Source: Kuschelorhynchus macadamiae (lineage: Eukaryota; Arthropoda; Insecta; Coleoptera; Curculionidae). From it: 64,000 nucleotides of DNA. A model generated the notes under the pieces. The model had not been told where the DNA came from, did no database searches, and was given only the letters and a program-made list of their open reading frames with translations. This document shows positions 47,001 to 56,800 of the stretch, one piece after another. The stretch is from the NCBI GenBank assembly GCA_030620095.1, contig JAUTXW010001600.1, forward strand, positions 3,244,501 through 3,308,500, written 5' to 3'. The position numbers and the translations under genes were made by a program. Position 1 is the stretch's first letter. Every line of letters starts with the position of its first letter.

Positions 47001-47759
47001 AACGAGAAAATTAATAATAATTTGATTTCTTTTTAAGATAAAATGAATAAATTTACAAATAAGTTGTAACAAACGTAAAATGGTTGTTACAACTGGTTTT
47101 ATGGAACAACTGATAAATGTATAACTAATTTTTTAATAATGACTGTGAAGCGGAATACCTAGAAAGTTTATTTGCAAGTCAGGCGTCCATTTAAAAAAAG
47201 CCAGAGAGAGTCAAACGAATTAAAAAGTTCCCTAATAACAATTACCGGCGAGGCCATTGCGGCAGCGGCATCTCAGGCAGAAAAATTTCGTTTCCTCCTC
47301 TAAACTAATTACAAGTGCGCCTCTTTTAAACAATCAAAATTAAATTAACTAGACAGAATCTTAGGGACAATTTGCCAAAGTCACGTCTCCAAGCTTTTCG
47401 CGCTGAGCCCGAAGGCGTATTAAAATGCGTAACAAAAAGCATGGATACCAAAAAGGGAAAGGGGAAATTGCCTCCCTTTCGCGGACGTGCCACTTTTGAG
47501 TAAATGGCTTTATAAGACGTAATACAGAATATTTTATGTACATTTAAGGCGATTTCAATGCTTGTTTTTTTATGCTTTTACTTCTTTACTGAATGTATTA
47601 CCGATAAAACCGAAATTACGTATTTTCAAAATTTTTTGCTCTAAACCAAACTAGCACAGTACCCAAGAGACACGATAAAATCAATTTGGATTTAAGCTTG
47701 TCTAACTGCAGTTTTATAATGGCGTTGAGAAAATCCTTTGGTTTTATCATCATTTAGAA
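47001..47759. other. Non-repetitive-looking stretch with a locally G+C-richer core
   Basis: No frame worth calling. From about 47240 to 47500 the base composition rises above the surrounding A+T level and the text has no visible resemblance to the mobile elements around it. It could be a host regulatory or conserved non-coding sequence, or simply unique DNA. Confidence 0.35.
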
Positions 47760-48143
47760 ATGAAAATTTTCACCTACAATCAATATTTACGTAAGAAATT
47801 GTCTATGCCAAATACAGAGTGTAACAAAAGTAAGGAAACGGCGAAATATCTCAGGTATTACTTACCTAAATTTAATGAAAGTCCACCTAAGTATGAAATT
47901 ATGTCGGATGCAATGGAGTATTGCTGTCAAGTTTACCGCTTTTCTGTTATAAAAAAAAATTATTTTTGTCTTAATCGAACACCCGATATTATGTTACTTT
48001 TTAAATTCTACGCAAAATTCTCAATACATTTTGTTAAGAGCACTTTTTATGTATTACCTTATATTAAAATACCTGCACATAAAAGGTTACCTGATATGTT
48101 TGACAATTTCAGTTTTGTTGATTTACAAAAACGGACCATTTAA
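47760..48143 (+). CDS. Hypothetical 127-residue frame of unknown nature
   Basis: The ATG at 47760 opens MKIFTYNQYLRKKLSMPNTE and runs uninterrupted to 48143. The product is basic, with scattered Cys and a Phe/Tyr-rich C-terminal half. I do not recognise it. It directly precedes the mariner-type relic at 48150 but shares none of its motifs. It may be a chance frame in A+T-rich DNA or a decayed exon. Confidence 0.2.
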   Translation: MKIFTYNQYLRKKLSMPNTECNKSKETAKYLRYYLPKFNESPPKYEIMSDAMEYCCQVYRFSVIKKNYFCLNRTPDIMLLFKFYAKFSIHFVKSTFYVLPYIKIPAHKRLPDMFDNFSFVDLQKRTI

Positions 48144-48149
48144 CTAGAA

Positions 48150-48790
48150 CCCATAGAATTGAAATATGGATAGAATGCGAAACCTGCAAGATGTTTGTAA
48201 ATTTTATTAACAAAAAAAATCGTGAAAGTGGAAATGTAAAAGATGCTGTACGTTCTGGCAGACCTAAAAGAGCAACAGACGGTGGTAAGACTCTGAATGT
48301 TTTAATCAGTTTAGAAGAAATTTCGCATCTTTCTCCCAGAATATTAGGTAGGAAGAGAAAATGACGTTTCACACATGTCCGTAGCAATAACCGAAAAGTT
48401 TCATCCATACAAAATAACTTGATGGATCATTGTAACACTATTCTAAATTTTGTCAATCAAATTATTTCTTTTTGAATGGAAAAGTTAACGGGCATAATTG
48501 TCGATATTGGACCAGGAAAAATCCATATTGGATAAGTGAAAATCATACCCAATTTCCCCAAAAAATAAATGTTTGGTAACAATTAACAGGAGAAATATAT
48601 TTGAATCTTTTAAAGACCAAAATTGTCCCAGTTATTGCAGAACTATTTCCGAATATCCGCAAGTTCCTTACTTTACCTGCTGTACTAAGTATTTTAACTT
48701 GATTTTTTTAAGAAATGGTGATTTCAGTAGAATGGTGCTCCATCGAATTTTTCCCGGATTTCTCGGGAATATTTGACTTTTTTTTTTGGA
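48150..48790 (+). pseudogene. Mariner/Tc1-type transposase relic
   Basis: Near 48210 the translation gives NRESGNVKDAVRSGRPKRAT, then NVLISLEEISHLSPRILG, the linker between the two DNA-binding helices of a large insect mariner-related family. Further on, in other frames, come INRRNIFESFKDQNCPSYCR or, shifted, LTGEIYLNLLK and ELFPNIRKF. Stops and shifts are frequent and no complete catalytic triad is seen. Confidence 0.6.
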
Positions 48791-48804
48791 AGATGGATTG
48801 TACG

Positions 48805-49830
48805 TACAGGGTCTCCCATTGAGGAGGTATTTTTTTGACTTCTCCCGCATTATATCAAAATAGCCCATCCGTGTATTTTAGCTCGGAGAGAGAGAAAAGA
48901 CTGCGCCAAGGATGTTGCATTTTTTAAACGGAACAACCTATATATTATTACATTTTTGGATTATATGGTCAATTCTAAGTGCATTTTAATAAAGGTACTT
49001 TATGTCTATCTTCAACTGTTTTTGATTTATTGATGTTTGAAAATTGACATTTTCGCTTCTTTGAGTCATCATACCACCTGAACGGTTGGACCTAAAGCAA
49101 AATAACTTTCGCATTCCTGTCTTAGTTTTTGATAAGCTATATGATAACAGTCAAACAAAAAAACGGAAATTATTTTGGTACCTATTTAATTGAATATATT
49201 CATGTGAAATGCAAGTGATCACCTTATTTCAAAATCACTGTAATTTTGACGTGTTAGTAGATATTAAATTAGTTTGCCGTAATGAGATATTCATTAAATG
49301 AGAAACTACAGATTGTAACCCTGTATTATAAGTGTCAAGAAAACGTCAGTGAAGCAAGAACATAAATAAGGATTAAAAACTTATTTGAAGAAACTAAATC
49401 CTTACATAACAAAAAAAGAAACTCAAGACGAAAATTATACTATTTCAAATTAATTTAAAAGAAATTCCACCAAGTCAATTTCGGATGCAATTCGTGACAT
49501 TCGGTATGGCCGTCTACCTCTACGTCGAAGGGTTAGCCAGGGAACCGTTCACAGAACTTTACAAATTTATGGCATTGGCGTGGCATGTGGAGGAGCGTGA
49601 TGTTAGAGACTTTTTGAATCGACGTCATAATGAATTGAACCATCGCTTGGCCAGCCAAACGTGGAATACCAAAGTAGAAACGAAAATATTGATGAAATTA
49701 TGGAAAAAATTGTGAACGAAATTAATAGACTTATAAAGAAAATGAAATTATAACTGCAAGCTTGCAAAGGCTGCAAAAACGATACTAATATTGCTTCGAA
49801 AATAATGGGGTACAATTTTACTGACGTTTC
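48805..49830 (+). pseudogene. Second, internally deleted mariner-like relic related to the element at 23164
   Basis: TACAGGGTCTCCCATTGAGG at 48805 resembles the end of the 23164 element. The ATG at 49281 gives MRYSLNEKLQIVTLYYKCQE, the same N-terminus, then LFEETKSLHNKKRN. Later blocks are the RYGRLPLRRRVSQGTVHRTL region (about 49500), FLNRRHNE (49610), then EKIVNEINRL (49700) and ASLQRLQKRYxYCFENNG (49755). The catalytic centre between these blocks is missing. A deletion derivative, now dead. Confidence 0.7.
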
Positions 49831-50870
49831 GCCAAAATCGTTTTTGGCATTCTCGAAGCTTTCTGTTTCGCGTCCGAGTGAAGACTGAAAGAGTTACGCG
49901 AAGGGGCCAATTGGCCCGAGGTCCCACCACCACCCGGTTCCCTAACCTAGGGAACCGCCTCTCTGTGATAGGTACTTATAGTATAACGAGCCTTAATAAA
50001 CCATAAGTCTTCTCTATCCTAGGTGTGTCAGCTCGTATACATCCGGATGTATGTACTTACATCGCACCTCTCCTATATGCTTCGCGGACATATAGGGAGT
50101 ATCTCTGAAACGGAAAAGGCATTATTATCAGTGCATGTGTTTTGTGTGGTCGCGGGGTCTACGGTGGTAGACACTGTGTGCCCGTCGCTCCTCCAAGGGG
50201 TCATAGTCCACCAGCCTTCGGAGTTCTTCGTTTGAATGCACCGCTGCCCGCTGGATGCATTTCATGGCTTTGGTCCTGATTGCGTCTTGCAATGGTTCCC
50301 ATTGCAAGCCCCGGTGTATCTGGACGTTCCTGACGTACCATGGTACGTCTACTGCCATTCTCAGATACTTGTTTTCTGTTGATGCTAACTTGTTTATGCA
50401 ACTGCCCCATATGTCAGTTGTGATCCTGCGATCATCTTTATCATTGTCAGCTTTGTTCGTAGAGCCATAGGGCTCTTTCGGTTCATAAGAGGGTATAGTC
50501 TAGCCATAGCCCTGCTGGTCTTTGTTCGTGTCTGTTCAATATGAGGCTTCCATGTTAGTCCCTTATCCATAGTCAGCCCTAGATATTTGACCGTGTTCGT
50601 CCACAGTCTTCTATGTTTATAGCCACTGGGAGGCGTCATCCTCCTCTTTTGGAACAGGATGGCCTGGCTTTTCTGTGCGTTTATTTTGATCTTCCAAGTG
50701 ATACACCAGTCACTTATCAGATCTATCTCTTCCTGCAATCTCCTGCATATTATTCCTGGATATCTATGCTTGGCCGCTATAGCACTGTCATCAGCGTATA
50801 GGTCTAGAGAAGTGGTGCGTCTCTTTGGGATGCCATGTGTATACACGTTATATAGAAAGAGCTAGTGACA
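49831..50870 (-). pseudogene. 5'-truncated jockey-clade LINE, minus strand
   Basis: Read leftwards from 50870: YTHGIPKRRTTSLDLYADDS (motif C, YADD), GIICRRLQEEIDLISDWCIT, WKIKINAQKSQAILFQKRR and TVKYLGLTMDKGLTWKPHI (50846-50394), then TYGAVAWGSC. In the next frame come ENKYLRMAVDVPWYVRNVQI and HRGLQWEPLQDAI (50358-50128). These are C-terminal signatures of jockey-clade reverse transcriptases. The sequence is clearly richer in G+C than its surroundings, hinting at a different family history. The 5' part up to motif C is missing, as expected for incomplete reverse transcription. The 3' end lies near 49840. Confidence 0.8.
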
Positions 50871-51062
50871 GTGAGTTTCCTTTTATACCCCCACCCTCGG
50901 TCGAAGGTTATATCTAAACGATCATCATTGTTTATATTTTCGGGACGTTGTTGTTGGACTAATGCCGCTTGATTTTCTGTGGTTTTTGGTTTATATATGA
51001 TTGATTTCCATACTGCTGGTAACTTTAATGATTCGTCATTTTATTTAAATCACCTTGTTTTT
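50871..51062. other. Short unassigned stretch left of the Penelope pair
   Basis: Contains a C-rich tract (50888-50900) and no frame. It may be flanking DNA or the leader of another Penelope copy. Confidence 0.35.
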
Positions 51063-51068
51063 TATTTC

Positions 51069-51116
<48 letters not shown>
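51063..51116. repeat. (TA)n tract, left flank of the Penelope palindrome
   Basis: TA dinucleotides with one CA interruption directly abut the palindrome. Confidence 0.9.
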
Positions 51117-51119
<3 letters not shown>

Positions 51120-51189
51120 GATTAAGTGGTTTCTTGGGAATAAGGCACATGAATATACTAAATTTCTGTTATATTTTTTTCATAACTTT

Positions 51190-51222
51190 GACGTTTCGGT
51201 CGAACGTTGACCTTCATCAGAA
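51190..51222 (-). ncRNA. Hammerhead-ribozyme-like core, minus-strand copy
   Basis: On the minus strand the order is CTGATGA (51220-51214), a short stem with GGTC/GACC, GAAA, then CGTC ending at 51190. This is the conserved core order of a type I hammerhead (CUGAUGA, stem II, GAAA, stem III, cleavage after GUC). Stem III is minimal, as in hammerheads known from Penelope-like elements, which may act as dimers. Confidence 0.65.
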
Positions 51223-51576
51223 ACACTACATAAAGGAACGATTCGATAAAATTTTTGTTTTATAAAATTAATAAAATATTTAGCTTACGTAATTGGAAGG
51301 TTTCATGGATAACATCCTGTATATGTCAATAAATTAAACACAAACACACAGCGACTAACATTTACATTTAAAAACTTGGCATGCTGTATATACATTTACA
51401 TTTGTCGAAATTTTAAAACACATACAAGCAATATACGAACAATACTGACGAATGGTTTGGTGTATGGACGATGAGATTAGGTCTATGTCTGTAAAAACTT
51501 AAGATGCTATTTTTTCTTTTTGTTTTGGAATTTAAATGCGGACTATTGTTGTTATGCAGTTGCCATTATAGGTGTA

Positions 51577-53700
51577 TTATTTTATAATATTATTGTAAAT
51601 TTTACTGAGTTGTGTTGTGTCGGTTTTGGAGTTTATGCAATGGGGTCTTTTTTGTATTTCAATCATTTCCAAAATTTCACGTCTTTTAGTGTGACTTTCT
51701 GTCTTTAATATTTTTACTGCATTGAAATCAAAACTGTGTTTCTCCTCGAGAGCATGGTTGGTGAGCGCTGTTTTATTTTTTTTGTCATATTTATGGCCGT
51801 TAATTCGGTTTTTAATGTATTGGCTTGTTTGTCCAACATACACACTATTGCAATCTTTACATGGGATTTCGTAGATTACGTGTGATTTTTTATCTTTTGG
51901 AATTTCTGATTTGATTTTGGAGAAATTTGTTTTTAGTAAATTGTGTGCTTTGTGAGCTACGGTAATGTTGTATGGCTTGAAAATGTTTTTAATGTTTTCA
52001 GATAAGCCCGGAATGTATGGTAAAGTAAGAAAAGTATTAGTTTTATTGTTATTATTTTTTCTATTATTATTTGTTTGGTTGTAGAAAATATATATTCGAT
52101 TTTTAAAAATTTTATTAATTAATATGTCGGGATAGTTATTCTGTTTTAGTGCAATTTTTGCTTTCTTAATCGCATTTTCACGGTACTCAGGGTCGGACAA
52201 CCTTATGGCACGATCGGCAAGACCTATAATAACTGATTTTTTTTGGGGTAGAGGGTGTTGGGAATGAAAATTTAGGTAGCGTGATGACCAAGTTTCCTTG
52301 GTAAACCATTCTGATCTAATTTTGTTGGAGTGGTGATGTAGGGTGAGGTCCAGAAAGCTTATTCGGTTTTGATTTTCAGTTTCTATAGTGAATTGCAATC
52401 TGTTATTATAGTTATTGAACGCCTCGATTATTTCGTTTTGTTTGTTAATGGGGATGGCTGTTATGCAATCGTCCACGTACCTGTAAAAAAATGGAATTTC
52501 AAATGGAATATCACTAAGAACTGTTTCTTCTAAGTCTTCCATTACTAATTGCGCTATTACGCTTGAAATGGAAGCCCCCATGGCACATCCTTCTATTTGT
52601 TTATAGAATTTTTGATCGTAAATAAAATATGTTGAATTTAGTGTAAGTTCTACTGCTTCTAAAAAGTAATTTAAAGGGATATCTGTAAAAGGTTTAATTT
52701 TATTCCATTTTTTTGTAATTATGTTTTTTGCTATATTTATAGGAATGCTGGTGTAAAGGGATATTACATCTAAAGAAACGAGGATATAGTTATTTGGTAT
52801 AGTTAAATGTTTTATTTTATTTTTGAAATCCATTGAATCTTTTATATAGTATTCATTCTGGAACACAATTTTTTGAAGAATGTCTTTGAGAAATTTTGAG
52901 AGATTTTCAAATGGAGATTGGATGCAGGATACGATTGGACGGAGTGGTATGCCTGGTTTGTGCATTTTTGGTAATCCGTAGATTCTTGGAGGATGTGAGT
53001 TTTGGATTTTTAATTTTTTTGCTAAGTTTGGTGAAATATAGGCTTTGTTTTCCCAAAGAGATATTAATTCGTTATTTTTTTTCTGGTAAATTATGGTAGG
53101 ATCGTTTTTTAATTCTTTATAGGTGGTTTCATCTTTTAGTAGGTCACACATTTTACCATTATAATCATTTTTTGACATAATAACAGTTTTATTTGTTTTA
53201 TCAGGCTGTAACACTAATAGGTTATTATTTTCTTTGAGAAATTTTTTTGTTTTGTTTATTTTTTGTGCTAAAATTTTTTCTTTTTTTTGGGTGAGAGAAG
53301 TTCTCTTTTGAAAGTTATTTTTGTGATTAGTTATTATGTTGCAACATTGAGAACGTATATTGTCTTTGGTACTAGAATCAAGGTTTATCAAGGATGTTTC
53401 GATGTTGCTTATTAGCTCAGGGATAGGTATATATTCAGCTTTTTGAAGAGGAATTGCGAAATTCGGCCCCATACTTGGTGTCTCACAAACATACTCAGGA
53501 AGATCCACATTTGTTAAGTTTTCAAGCCATGAAATGTTGTCATGCGTGGGATTTATATTTGTGTTTGAAAGACGTTGAATTTTGTTAATGTTTTTATTTT
53601 TAATTTCTTGAAAAATAACCTCTGTTTTTTGGTCTTCTTGTTTTTTGAAATTTGTCAAGATATGTGTTGGCAGTGTGCCTTTGAGACGTTCAGCTAGCAT
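51577..53700 (-). CDS. Penelope-like reverse transcriptase with GIY-YIG endonuclease (N-terminally truncated, 707 codons)
   Basis: Penelope-like elements encode one protein with a telomerase-related reverse transcriptase followed by a GIY-YIG nuclease. Motifs in order: RPIVSCIQSPFENLSKFL, LVSLDVISLYTSIP (motif A Asp), EGCAMGASISSVIAQLVMED (motif B), FYRYVDDCITAI (motif C, YVDD) and RISFLDLTLHHH. At the C-terminus are IYEIPCKDC then VYVGQT (GIY-YIG core), IKNRINGHK (catalytic Arg) and REILEMIEIQ (Glu region). The frame is uninterrupted from the ATG at 53700, but codons upstream still read as family sequence to about 53745, where the copy is cut by the junction. It is therefore likely lacking its true start. 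Confidence 0.88.
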   Translation of the reverse strand: MLAERLKGTLPTHILTNFKKQEDQKTEVIFQEIKNKNINKIQRLSNTNINPTHDNISWLENLTNVDLPEYVCETPSMGPNFAIPLQKAEYIPIPELISNIETSLINLDSSTKDNIRSQCCNIITNHKNNFQKRTSLTQKKEKILAQKINKTKKFLKENNNLLVLQPDKTNKTVIMSKNDYNGKMCDLLKDETTYKELKNDPTIIYQKKNNELISLWENKAYISPNLAKKLKIQNSHPPRIYGLPKMHKPGIPLRPIVSCIQSPFENLSKFLKDILQKIVFQNEYYIKDSMDFKNKIKHLTIPNNYILVSLDVISLYTSIPINIAKNIITKKWNKIKPFTDIPLNYFLEAVELTLNSTYFIYDQKFYKQIEGCAMGASISSVIAQLVMEDLEETVLSDIPFEIPFFYRYVDDCITAIPINKQNEIIEAFNNYNNRLQFTIETENQNRISFLDLTLHHHSNKIRSEWFTKETWSSRYLNFHSQHPLPQKKSVIIGLADRAIRLSDPEYRENAIKKAKIALKQNNYPDILINKIFKNRIYIFYNQTNNNRKNNNNKTNTFLTLPYIPGLSENIKNIFKPYNITVAHKAHNLLKTNFSKIKSEIPKDKKSHVIYEIPCKDCNSVYVGQTSQYIKNRINGHKYDKKNKTALTNHALEEKHSFDFNAVKILKTESHTKRREILEMIEIQKRPHCINSKTDTTQLSKIYNNIIK

Positions 53701-53748
53701 TTTGATTTTCTTTTCTAAGGATTTTATATATTTTGTTGTATCGGATCG

Positions 53749-55695
53749 GAAAACTTAACAAATGTGGAACTTCCTGAGTATGTTTGTGAGACACTAAGTA
53801 TGGGGCCGAATTTCGCAATTCCTCTTCAAAAAGCTGAATATATACCTATCCCTGAGCTAATAAGCAACATCGAAACATCCTTGATAAACCTTGATTCTAG
53901 TACCAAAGACAATATACGTTCTCAATGTTGCAACATAATAACTAATCACAAAAATAACTTTCAAAAGAGAACTTCTCTCACCCAAAAAAAAGAAAAAATT
54001 TTAGCACAAAAAATAAACAAAACAAAAAAATTTCTCAAAGAAAATAATAACCTATTAGTGTTACAGCCTGATAAAACAAATAAAACTGTTATTATGTCAA
54101 AAAATGATTATAATGGTAAAATGTGTGACCTACTAAAAGATGAAACCACCTATAAAGAATTAAAAAACGATCCTACCATAATTTACCAGAAAAAAAATAA
54201 CGAATTAATATCTCTTTGGGAAAACAAAGCCTATATTTCACCAAACTTAGCAAAAAAATTAAAAATCCAAAACTCACATCCTCCAAGAATCTACGGATTA
54301 CCAAAAATGCACAAACCAGGCATACCACTCCGTCCAATCGTATCCTGCATCCAATCTCCATTTGAAAATCTCTCAAAATTTCTCAAAGACATTCTTCAAA
54401 AAATTGTGTTCCAGAATGAATACTATATAAAAGATTCAATGGATTTCAAAAATAAAATAAAACATTTAACTATACCAAATAACTATATCCTCGTTTCTTT
54501 AGATGTAATATCCCTTTACACCAGCATTCCTATAAATATAGCAAAAAACATAATTACAAAAAAATGGAATAAAATTAAACCTTTTACAGATATCCCTTTA
54601 AATTACTTTTTAGAAGCAGTAGAACTTACACTAAATTCAACATATTTTATTTACGATCAAAAATTCTATAAACAAATAGAAGGATGTGCCATGGGGGCTT
54701 CCATTTCAAGCGTAATAGCGCAATTAGTAATGGAAGACTTAGAAGAAACAGTTCTTAGTGATATTCCATTTGAAATTCCATTTTTTTACAGGTACGTGGA
54801 CGATTGCATAACAGCCATCCCCATTAACAAACAAAACGAAATAATCGAGGCGTTCAATAACTATAATAACAGATTGCAATTCACTATAGAAACTGAAAAT
54901 CAAAACCGAATAAGCTTTCTGGACCTCACCCTACATCACCACTCCAACAAAATTAGATCAGAATGGTTTACCAAGGAAACTTGGTCATCACGCTACCTAA
55001 ATTTTCATTCCCAACACCCTCTACCCCAAAAAAAATCAGTTATTATAGGTCTTGCCGATCGTGCCATAAGGTTGTCCGACCCTGAGTACCGTGAAAATGC
55101 GATTAAGAAAGCAAAAATTGCACTAAAACAGAATAACTATCCCGACATATTAATTAATAAAATTTTTAAAAATCGAATATATATTTTCTACAACCAAACA
55201 AATAATAATAGAAAAAATAATAACAATAAAACTAATACTTTTCTTACTTTACCATACATTCCGGGCTTATCTGAAAACATTAAAAACATTTTCAAGCCAT
55301 ACAACATTACCGTAGCTCACAAAGCACACAATTTACTAAAAACAAATTTCTCCAAAATCAAATCAGAAATTCCAAAAGATAAAAAATCACACGTAATCTA
55401 CGAAATCCCATGTAAAGATTGCAATAGTGTGTATGTTGGACAAACAAGCCAATACATTAAAAACCGAATTAACGGCCATAAATATGACAAAAAAAATAAA
55501 ACAGCGCTCACCAACCATGCTCTCGAGGAGAAACACAGTTTTGATTTCAATGCAGTAAAAATATTAAAGACAGAAAGTCACACTAAAAGACGTGAAATTT
55601 TGGAAATGATTGAAATACAAAAAAGACCCCATTGCATAAACTCCAAAACCGACACAACACAACTCAGTAAAATTTACAATAATATTATAAAATAA
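53749..55695 (+). CDS. Penelope-like reverse transcriptase with GIY-YIG endonuclease (5'-truncated frame)
   Basis: Open from the junction to the stop at 55695, without an ATG of its own at the start; the first in-frame Met is at MGPNFAIP (53801). From there on it appears identical to the minus-strand protein, including LVSLDVISLYTSIP, EGCAMGASISSV, YRYVDDCITAI (about 54790), VYVGQTSQYIKNRINGHK (about 55430) and REILEMIEIQKR. All recognisable catalytic residues are retained. The first roughly 20 residues differ from the other copy at two positions (VELPEY for VDLPEY, CETLSM for CETPSM). Translation would need an upstream start or an internal one. Confidence 0.85.
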   Translation, partial: ENLTNVELPEYVCETLSMGPNFAIPLQKAEYIPIPELISNIETSLINLDSSTKDNIRSQCCNIITNHKNNFQKRTSLTQKKEKILAQKINKTKKFLKENNNLLVLQPDKTNKTVIMSKNDYNGKMCDLLKDETTYKELKNDPTIIYQKKNNELISLWENKAYISPNLAKKLKIQNSHPPRIYGLPKMHKPGIPLRPIVSCIQSPFENLSKFLKDILQKIVFQNEYYIKDSMDFKNKIKHLTIPNNYILVSLDVISLYTSIPINIAKNIITKKWNKIKPFTDIPLNYFLEAVELTLNSTYFIYDQKFYKQIEGCAMGASISSVIAQLVMEDLEETVLSDIPFEIPFFYRYVDDCITAIPINKQNEIIEAFNNYNNRLQFTIETENQNRISFLDLTLHHHSNKIRSEWFTKETWSSRYLNFHSQHPLPQKKSVIIGLADRAIRLSDPEYRENAIKKAKIALKQNNYPDILINKIFKNRIYIFYNQTNNNRKNNNNKTNTFLTLPYIPGLSENIKNIFKPYNITVAHKAHNLLKTNFSKIKSEIPKDKKSHVIYEIPCKDCNSVYVGQTSQYIKNRINGHKYDKKNKTALTNHALEEKHSFDFNAVKILKTESHTKRREILEMIEIQKRPHCINSKTDTTQLSKIYNNIIK

Positions 55696-56048
55696 TACAC
55701 CTATAATGGCAACTGCATAACAACAATAGTCCGCATTTAAATTCCAAAACAAAAAGAAAAAATAGCTTCTTAAGTTTTTACAGACATAGACCTAATCTCA
55801 TCGTCCATACACCAAACCATTCGTCAGTATTGTTCGTATATTGCTTGTATGTGTTTTAAAATTTCGACAAATGTAAATGTATATACAGCATGCCAAGTTT
55901 TTAAATGTAAATGTTAGTCGCTGTGTGTTTGTGTTTAATTTATTGACATATACAGGATGTTATCCATGAAACCTTCCAATTACGTAAGCTAAATATTTTA
56001 TTAATTTTATAAAACAAAAATTTTATCGAATCGTTCTTTTATGTAGTG

Positions 56049-56085
56049 TTTCTGATGAAGGTCAACGTTCGACCGAAACGTCAAA
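56049..56085 (+). ncRNA. Hammerhead-ribozyme-like core, plus-strand copy
   Basis: CTGATGA (56052-56058), stem II GGTC (56060-56063) with GACC (56071-56074), GAAA (56075-56078), then CGTC with predicted cleavage after C 56082. TTT upstream can pair with AAA downstream to start stem I. It lies in the 3' region, about 350 bp past the stop codon, where Penelope-like elements are known to carry hammerheads. Activity is untested. Confidence 0.65.
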
Positions 56086-56187
56086 GTTATGAAAAAAATA
56101 TAACAGAAATTTAGTATATTCATGTGCCTTATTCCCAAGAAACCACTTAATCCACAATATAAGTACTCAGGCCAATAAAACCAAAAC

Positions 56188-56190
<3 letters not shown>

Positions 56191-56256
<66 letters not shown>

Positions 56257-56258
56257 CT
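56191..56258. repeat. (TA)n tract, right flank of the Penelope palindrome
   Basis: About 65 bp of TA with one CA interruption, matching the TA tract on the left flank. Confidence 0.9.
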
Positions 56259-56269
56259 AAGCTAAATTG

Positions 56270-56800
56270 GGTCACACTTTACTATTTCTAATAAACGGAA
56301 AGATTCAACGAGGAAGTTCCGTGTAAAGAAAATTTACCGATCTTGTTTCTTTGGGGTTACGTCAAGAACATTGTATACAAGAATAAGCCAACCGATATTG
56401 ATACACTTAAGGATCGATTTCGCCATATACTAAAAGACATTTCGCCTGAGGTAATTAGCAATGTTCGGCCGAGATTTTTTTTATTGTCAAGGGCGTTGTG
56501 GAGCTGCAAATTAGATTGGTTTCTATCTATGTAGTGATATAACTTGTTTCTAAAAATAAAATAGTTATCAGTCAGCAATTGTTTTGTAAAATTGTACAAT
56601 CTTGATCAGTATCCCTCTAAATTCGAGTTATTACACAAGCAAAGTAATTCAGTTTTAAGGAGTGTTTAATTTCAGATATTAATATTTAAAAAACAGTTGA
56701 GTTTTAATACATAGTGTATTATTTGCAATATTTTGAGCAGAATTCAAAAATACAAAACTTTGGGAGGTTCACATTAAAAGGACACATGCTCTTCTTTTTG
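56270..56800 (+). pseudogene. Mariner-type transposase C-terminal relic
   Basis: The frame 56343-56534 reads FLWGYVKNIVYKNKPTDIDT, then LKDRFRHILKDISPEVISNV and RPRFFLL. This is the region after the third catalytic aspartate of the mariner-related family seen at 48150. The part before FLWG is lost. AACCCTGTATGTT near 56803 may be the degraded terminal repeat. Confidence 0.6.

Larger units (their letters stand above)
51117..53748 (-). mobile_element. Penelope-like retroelement, minus-strand copy
   Basis: 5'-truncated Penelope-like element running leftwards from the junction at 53748, with its 3' end beside a TA tract. Bases 51117-53523 are the mirror image of 53749-56155 (mirrored coordinates add to 107272 at both ends and at the stop codons). 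The 225 bp at 53524-53748 are present in this copy only and encode additional N-terminal residues (SDTTKYIKSLEKKIKMLAER). Confidence 0.92.
53749..56155 (+). mobile_element. Penelope-like retroelement, plus-strand copy (mirror image of the first)
   Basis: Begins abruptly at GAAAACTTAACAAATGTGGA, inside the coding sequence, and runs to CCACTTAATCCAC at 56155. It is 2407 bp with no net indel against the mirrored arm. Only a few substitutions were noticed: D/E and P/L changes near the start of the frame and a C/T change near 56037. A few dozen bases after the arm ends, another TA tract begins at 56191. Confidence 0.92.

Noticed and set aside
52896..54376. Identical 67-residue frames on opposite strands
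   Set aside because: They are antisense shadows of the two Penelope coding frames; their identity only reflects the palindrome.
51520..55752. Identical 62-residue frames MFWNLNADYCCYAV... at 51520-51708 and 55564-55752
   Set aside because: Also antisense shadows over the 3' ends of the two Penelope copies.
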